From the NCBI GenBank assembly GCA_009469675.1, contig SSSZ01000105.1, forward strand, positions 1 to 49,290: a stretch of DNA of 49,290 nt, read 5' to 3'. The notes beneath the pieces were generated by a model, which was given only the letters and a program-made list of their open reading frames with translations, ran no database searches and was not told where the DNA came from. Of the stretch, positions 44,493 through 49,290 are shown in pieces. The stretch is from Azonexaceae bacterium. GTDB taxonomy: Bacteria; Pseudomonadota; Gammaproteobacteria; Burkholderiales; Rhodocyclaceae. The translations under genes and the position numbers were made by a program. How positions within the stretch are numbered: the stretch's first letter is position 1; each line of letters starts with the position of its first letter.

Positions 44493-44812
44493 AAGGCCGG
44501 CAGTGTGCCAAAAATCCCGGCCGCCGGCATCAGCGATTTCGTTCCGGGCCTGCCGGGGGAACGGAAAGGGTTTCTCCGGCCAGTCCGGTCAGTCCGGCCA
44601 GCCGGGGCACCACGGCAAACCGGGGGCGCGGGCGACCTGCCCGGTTTTCGCCGGCTGATCGCCCTCGGCGGCGGCCCCGGCGCCTTCCCCCTGGCATGGG
44701 AAGGCCGGACTCTCCCGCGCATCGCTCCCGGCTGCACGGCATGTCCTTGAAAAAAGGTACAATTCGCCCCTTTGCCGGTTTGCCGCCGGCGCCCCAATTC
44801 AGAGTCCATACC
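44493..44812. other. Intergenic region between the methyltransferase and ybiT
   Basis: This 320-bp spacer holds no convincing gene. It contains three tandem 9-mers (TCCGGCCAG, TCCGGTCAG, TCCGGCCAG) at 44575-44601. A TACAAT box near 44758, with an A-rich stretch before it, could be the -10 element of the ybiT promoter. Confidence 0.6.
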
Positions 44813-46435
<1,623 letters not shown>

Positions 46436-46457
46436 CGCCGCCCCCTGCGGCGCCGCG

Positions 46458-47348
46458 GTGAGCGCCGGCAAGGACCATCTCGACCGCCTTGCCATGGCGC
46501 TCTTGGTGGTGCTTTGCGCCGTCTGGGGCGTGCAGCAGGTGGCGATCAAGGTGGCCAACGGCGGGATTTCACCTCTTTTCCAGTCCGGTTTGCGCTCCCT
46601 GGGCGCCACAGTCCTGGTCGGCCTATGGGCCTACGGCCGGCGGGTGCCGCTTTTCCGGCGCGACGGTACGCTGCCCGCCGGGCTGCTGGTTGCCGCCCTG
46701 TTTGCCACCGAATTCGGCCTCATCTACTGGGGTTTGACCTACACGACGGCATCCCGCGGGGTGATTTTCCTTTACACGGCGCCCTTCTTCGTCGCCCTCG
46801 GGGCGGTCGTCTTCCTGCCCCAGGAAAACATCCGGCGGGCCCAGTGGCTGGGCATGGGGCTGGCTTTTGCCGGCATCGTCGCCCTGTTCGGCGAAAATCT
46901 TCTGCATCCGGCAGGCCGGGCCTGGATCGGCGACCTCATGCTCTTCGCCGCCGCCGCCCTGTGGGCCGCCACCACCTTGGCGATCAAGGCCTCCCCCCTG
47001 GCCCGGGCGGCGCCGGAAAAGACGCTCCTTTACCAGCTGGCCGGGTCGGCCGTCCTCCTGCCGCTGTTTTCCTGGCTCCTGGGCGAACCCGGGGTGACTG
47101 ACCCGAGCGGCCCGGTGCTGCTGGCCCTGGCCTTTCAGATCGGGGTCGTCGCTTCGGCGAGCTACCTGGCCTGGTTCTGGCTCATCCGCCACTATCCGGC
47201 GACGCGGCTTTCGTCGTTTTCCTTCCTGACGCCGGTATTCGGCGTGCTGGCCGGCGGCGCGCTTCTGGGCGAGACCCTGACTCCCGCCGTGTGGCTGGCC
47301 CTGGGCCTGGTCGGCGCCGGCATCTGGATCGCCAACCGGCCGGGCTGA
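46458..47348 (+). CDS. EamA/DMT-family permease
   Basis: The 296-residue product has ten predicted membrane segments in two repeated EamA halves (the second begins near residue 160 with LMLFAAAALWAATTLAIK). DMT proteins export amino acids or other metabolites, or carry nucleotide sugars; the substrate is not deducible. The start is GTG at 46458, 22 bp after the ybiT stop. It probably shares the ybiT transcript. Confidence 0.85.
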   Translation: MSAGKDHLDRLAMALLVVLCAVWGVQQVAIKVANGGISPLFQSGLRSLGATVLVGLWAYGRRVPLFRRDGTLPAGLLVAALFATEFGLIYWGLTYTTASRGVIFLYTAPFFVALGAVVFLPQENIRRAQWLGMGLAFAGIVALFGENLLHPAGRAWIGDLMLFAAAALWAATTLAIKASPLARAAPEKTLLYQLAGSAVLLPLFSWLLGEPGVTDPSGPVLLALAFQIGVVASASYLAWFWLIRHYPATRLSSFSFLTPVFGVLAGGALLGETLTPAVWLALGLVGAGIWIANRPG

Positions 47349-47355
47349 GGCCCGG

Positions 47356-47823
47356 CTACTGCGGCGGGCCGCCTGCCGCCAGGGTGCGGATGAGGCGTAC
47401 GCAATCGACGTCGGACTGGTGGTACGCCGACTTGACGTATTCCACGTAGGCCCGCTCCTCGGTGCCGCCTTCGGCCAGGGTGGTGCGGTAGGTGAAGCGC
47501 AGGAAAAGGTGCTCGGCCCGGGGTTCCTCGATGCTGATGGTGAGGCTGCCGCCGGCGTGGGCGGCCGAGGGCAGGATGTCGAAGCGTACCCAGGCGCCCG
47601 CCGCCAGGGTGACGCGATCCTGGATCACCGCCGGGCCGAAGTGGAGTTCCCGCAGCAGGGTATCGCCCTGCCGCTCGAGGATGGTGCAGGATTCCAATCC
47701 CGGGAGGAAGGGCAGGGGGTTCTCCACCCGGGCCAGCAGACCCTGCCAGACCTGATCGCGGCTCAGGGTTTCGATGAGCGGGTTGCCGGGGTCGTTGATC
47801 TCGATGAGGTGTTCGAAGTTCAT
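47356..47823 (-). CDS. DUF1857 (SRPBCC-fold) protein
   Basis: The 155-residue product begins MNFEHLIEINDPGNP and matches the DUF1857 family of the START/SRPBCC fold, which binds hydrophobic ligands in related proteins. It has LSRDQVWQGLLARVENPLPF early and EERAYVEYVKSAYHQSD late, as in the family. No catalytic residues are assigned and no signal peptide is seen. It is convergent with the permease gene (8 bp apart) and divergent from the pseudouridine synthase gene. A TTG two codons earlier is also possible as start. Confidence 0.8.
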   Translation of the reverse strand: MNFEHLIEINDPGNPLIETLSRDQVWQGLLARVENPLPFLPGLESCTILERQGDTLLRELHFGPAVIQDRVTLAAGAWVRFDILPSAAHAGGSLTISIEEPRAEHLFLRFTYRTTLAEGGTEERAYVEYVKSAYHQSDVDCVRLIRTLAAGGPPQ

Positions 47824-47899
47824 GGGCAAATTCTATTGCATTGGCGGCCGGGCCGGCGCCCCGGCGAGGAAACAAAGGCCCCGTGGTAGCATCGCCGCC

Positions 47900-48616
47900 A
47901 TGGAACTCGAACGCATCCTCCACAAACACGGCTTCGGCACGCGCAAGGGCTGCCGCGCCATCGTCCGCCAGGGGCGGGTCACGGTCAACGGCGCCCCGTG
48001 CGCCGACCCCTTTGCCGATTTCGCCACCGCCGGGCTGGTCTTCACCGTCGATGGGGTCGCCTGGCCCTACCGGGAATTCGCCACCCTCATGCTCTACAAG
48101 CCGGTGGATTACGAATGCTCGCGTAAACCCAAGCACCACCCCGGTGTGCTGACCCTGCTGCCGGCGCCGCTCCGGGAGCGCGACGTGCAGCCCATCGGCC
48201 GCCTGGACGAAGACACCACCGGCCTCCTGCTCATCACCGACGACGGCCGGCTCAACCACGTGCTGTCGTCGCCCAAGCACAAGGCGGCGAAGATCTACCT
48301 CGCCACCACCAAGCATCCGGTCGATGCCGCCCAGATCAATTCCCTGCTGGCCGGCGTGGTGCTCCACGACGACCCCCTGCCGGTGCGGGCGGCCGCCGCC
48401 GAGGTGGTGGGAGAAAATCTACTGCGCCTCACCCTCACTGAAGGCAAGTACCATCAGGTCAAACGCATGGTGGCGGCGGCCGGCAACCGGGTCGAGGCCC
48501 TGCACCGGGCCGCCCTCGGCGAGTTGACCCTGCCCCAGGACATGCAGCCCGGCGAGTGGCGCTGGCTCGAGGCCGCCGATTTCGCCAAGCTGGGCCTAGA
48601 GGAGAAAAGACCATGA
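47900..48616 (+). CDS. rsuA: 16S rRNA pseudouridine synthase (RsuA family)
   Basis: The 238-residue protein has an S4-like N-terminal RNA-binding region (LERILHKHGFGTRKGCR) and the RsuA/RluB/E/F catalytic domain with the active-site motif GRLDEDTTGLLLITDDG. RsuA makes pseudouridine at position 516 of 16S rRNA in E. coli; the match in length (231) supports this, though other RsuA-family specificities are possible. The stop overlaps the oxyR start by 4 bp, coupling the two. Confidence 0.87.
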   Translation: MELERILHKHGFGTRKGCRAIVRQGRVTVNGAPCADPFADFATAGLVFTVDGVAWPYREFATLMLYKPVDYECSRKPKHHPGVLTLLPAPLRERDVQPIGRLDEDTTGLLLITDDGRLNHVLSSPKHKAAKIYLATTKHPVDAAQINSLLAGVVLHDDPLPVRAAAAEVVGENLLRLTLTEGKYHQVKRMVAAAGNRVEALHRAALGELTLPQDMQPGEWRWLEAADFAKLGLEEKRP

Positions 48617-49290
48617 CCCTTACCGAAATGCGTTATCTCATCGCCCTGGCGCGGGAACGCCACTTCGGCCGGGCGGCGGACGCCTGCCACGTTAGCCAGC
48701 CCACCCTCTCGGTGGCCATCAAGAAGGTCGAAGGCCAACTGGGCGGCGCCCTTTTCGAACGGAACGCCGCCGAAGTCCGCATCACCCCCCTGGGCGAGCG
48801 CATCGTCGCCCAGGCCCGGCGCGTACTGGAAGAATCGGTCAAGCTCGACGAAATCGCCAAGGAAGGCCGCGATCCCCTCTCCGGGCCGCTGCGCCTCGGC
48901 GTCATCTACACCATCGCCCCCTACCTGCTGCCGCCCCTCATCCCGGCCCTGCACAAATGCGCCCCGGCCATGCCCCTCTTCCTCAAGGAGGATTTCACCG
49001 GCAACCTCATCCCTGCCTTGAAGGCCGGCGAGCTGGACGTCATCATCATCGCCCTGCCTATCGAAGAACCCGGCCTGGTCGCCCAGGCCATCTACGACGA
49101 ACCCTTCCGCGTCGTCGTCCCGGCCGGCCACCCGTGGGTCGGGCGCAATAACGTCCAGGCCGACGAACTCGACGGCCAGGATCTCCTGCTGCTCGGCCAG
49201 GGCAACTGCTTCCGCGATCAGGTGCTGGAATCCTGCCCCCACCTCACCAGCCCCGGCGCCCTGGAGAACTCGCTCGAAGGCAGCTCCCTC
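48613..49290 (+). CDS. oxyR: Hydrogen peroxide sensor OxyR, 3' truncated by window
   Basis: The first 226 residues of a LysR-type regulator are visible. The N-terminal helix-turn-helix contains GRAADACHVSQPTLSVAIKK. The effector domain has both redox cysteines of OxyR, in GQGNCFRDQVLESC, at positions 199 and 208, exactly as numbered in E. coli OxyR. Oxidation to a disulfide by peroxide would activate peroxide-defence genes. The gene runs off the window end. It overlaps rsuA by ATGA, so part of its expression comes from that transcript. Confidence 0.93.
   Translation, partial: MTLTEMRYLIALARERHFGRAADACHVSQPTLSVAIKKVEGQLGGALFERNAAEVRITPLGERIVAQARRVLEESVKLDEIAKEGRDPLSGPLRLGVIYTIAPYLLPPLIPALHKCAPAMPLFLKEDFTGNLIPALKAGELDVIIIALPIEEPGLVAQAIYDEPFRVVVPAGHPWVGRNNVQADELDGQDLLLLGQGNCFRDQVLESCPHLTSPGALENSLEGSSL

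Noticed and set aside
44575-44601. Tandem TCCGGCCAG repeat reading as a collagen-like Gly-Gln-Ser pattern
   Set aside because: Only three units, with no start codon or ribosome site in frame; it lies in a spacer and is reported only as part of that region.

Overview
The window is a GC-rich bacterial chromosome segment around the replication origin. The order mnmE-yidC-yidD-rnpA-rpmH (minus strand), then dnaA-dnaN-gyrB (plus strand), is the classic origin neighbourhood. The glutathione pair gshA/gshB of the Acidithiobacillus-type gshA family, the PrkA-YeaH-SpoVR trio, cutA-dsbD and the overall protein style suggest a betaproteobacterium, perhaps Rhodocyclales. The taxonomic call is inference; no rRNA gene is present to confirm it.

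Region 1-5.4 kb: the stress kinase operon prkA (cut by the window start), yeaH and a spoVR/ycgB homologue, then a membrane-anchored alpha/beta hydrolase and the wreck of a PotD/PotF-type polyamine-binding protein gene (internal stop, frameshift, no N-terminal half). Region 5.4-9.9 kb: a self-contained regulatory module on the minus strand. It has a membrane histidine kinase, an NtrC-type sigma-54 activator, a paired upstream activator-like site, a near-perfect -24/-12 promoter, and a 128-residue secreted protein made of two identical 26-residue repeats closed by an intrinsic terminator. A divergent outer-membrane barrel gene follows.

Region 10.1-22.6 kb: a long co-directional run, much of it coupled by 4-bp ATGA/GTGA overlaps. 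It encodes a VanZ-like membrane protein, a P2-type cation ATPase, a 2Fe-2S ferredoxin, an alpha/beta hydrolase, a RavA-like AAA+ ATPase, a ViaA-like VWA protein, a DUF364 protein, a NodI/NodJ-type ABC exporter, CutA and DsbD, ending at a strong terminator. A parS-like site lies at 13.8 kb. Region 22.6-24.3 kb (minus): a CsgG-like lipoprotein and a hemolysin III/TrhA family membrane protein.

Region 24.34-29.0 kb: a small integrated island of about 4.65 kb at the 3' end of mnmE. It has a P4-type integrase, AlpA-like regulator, small accessory genes and a chimeric, truncated Toprim/DUF927 gene. It is bounded by an 11-bp direct repeat and carries a repeated 9-bp motif at both ends that looks like integrase arm sites. 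Region 29.0-38.4 kb: the origin genes, three DnaA boxes of canonical sequence, a terminator-like hairpin inside rnpA and a second parS-like site just before gyrB.

Region 38.4-49.3 kb: psd, two small membrane proteins, apbE, gshB, gshA, an orphan adenine methyltransferase, the ABC-F protein YbiT, a DMT permease, a DUF1857 protein, an RsuA-family pseudouridine synthase and the beginning of oxyR with both redox cysteines. Two copies of a roughly 104-bp imperfect palindromic repeat (5.4 and 39.3 kb) and a different 165-bp hairpin element (9.9 kb) all begin on the stop codon of the preceding gene.
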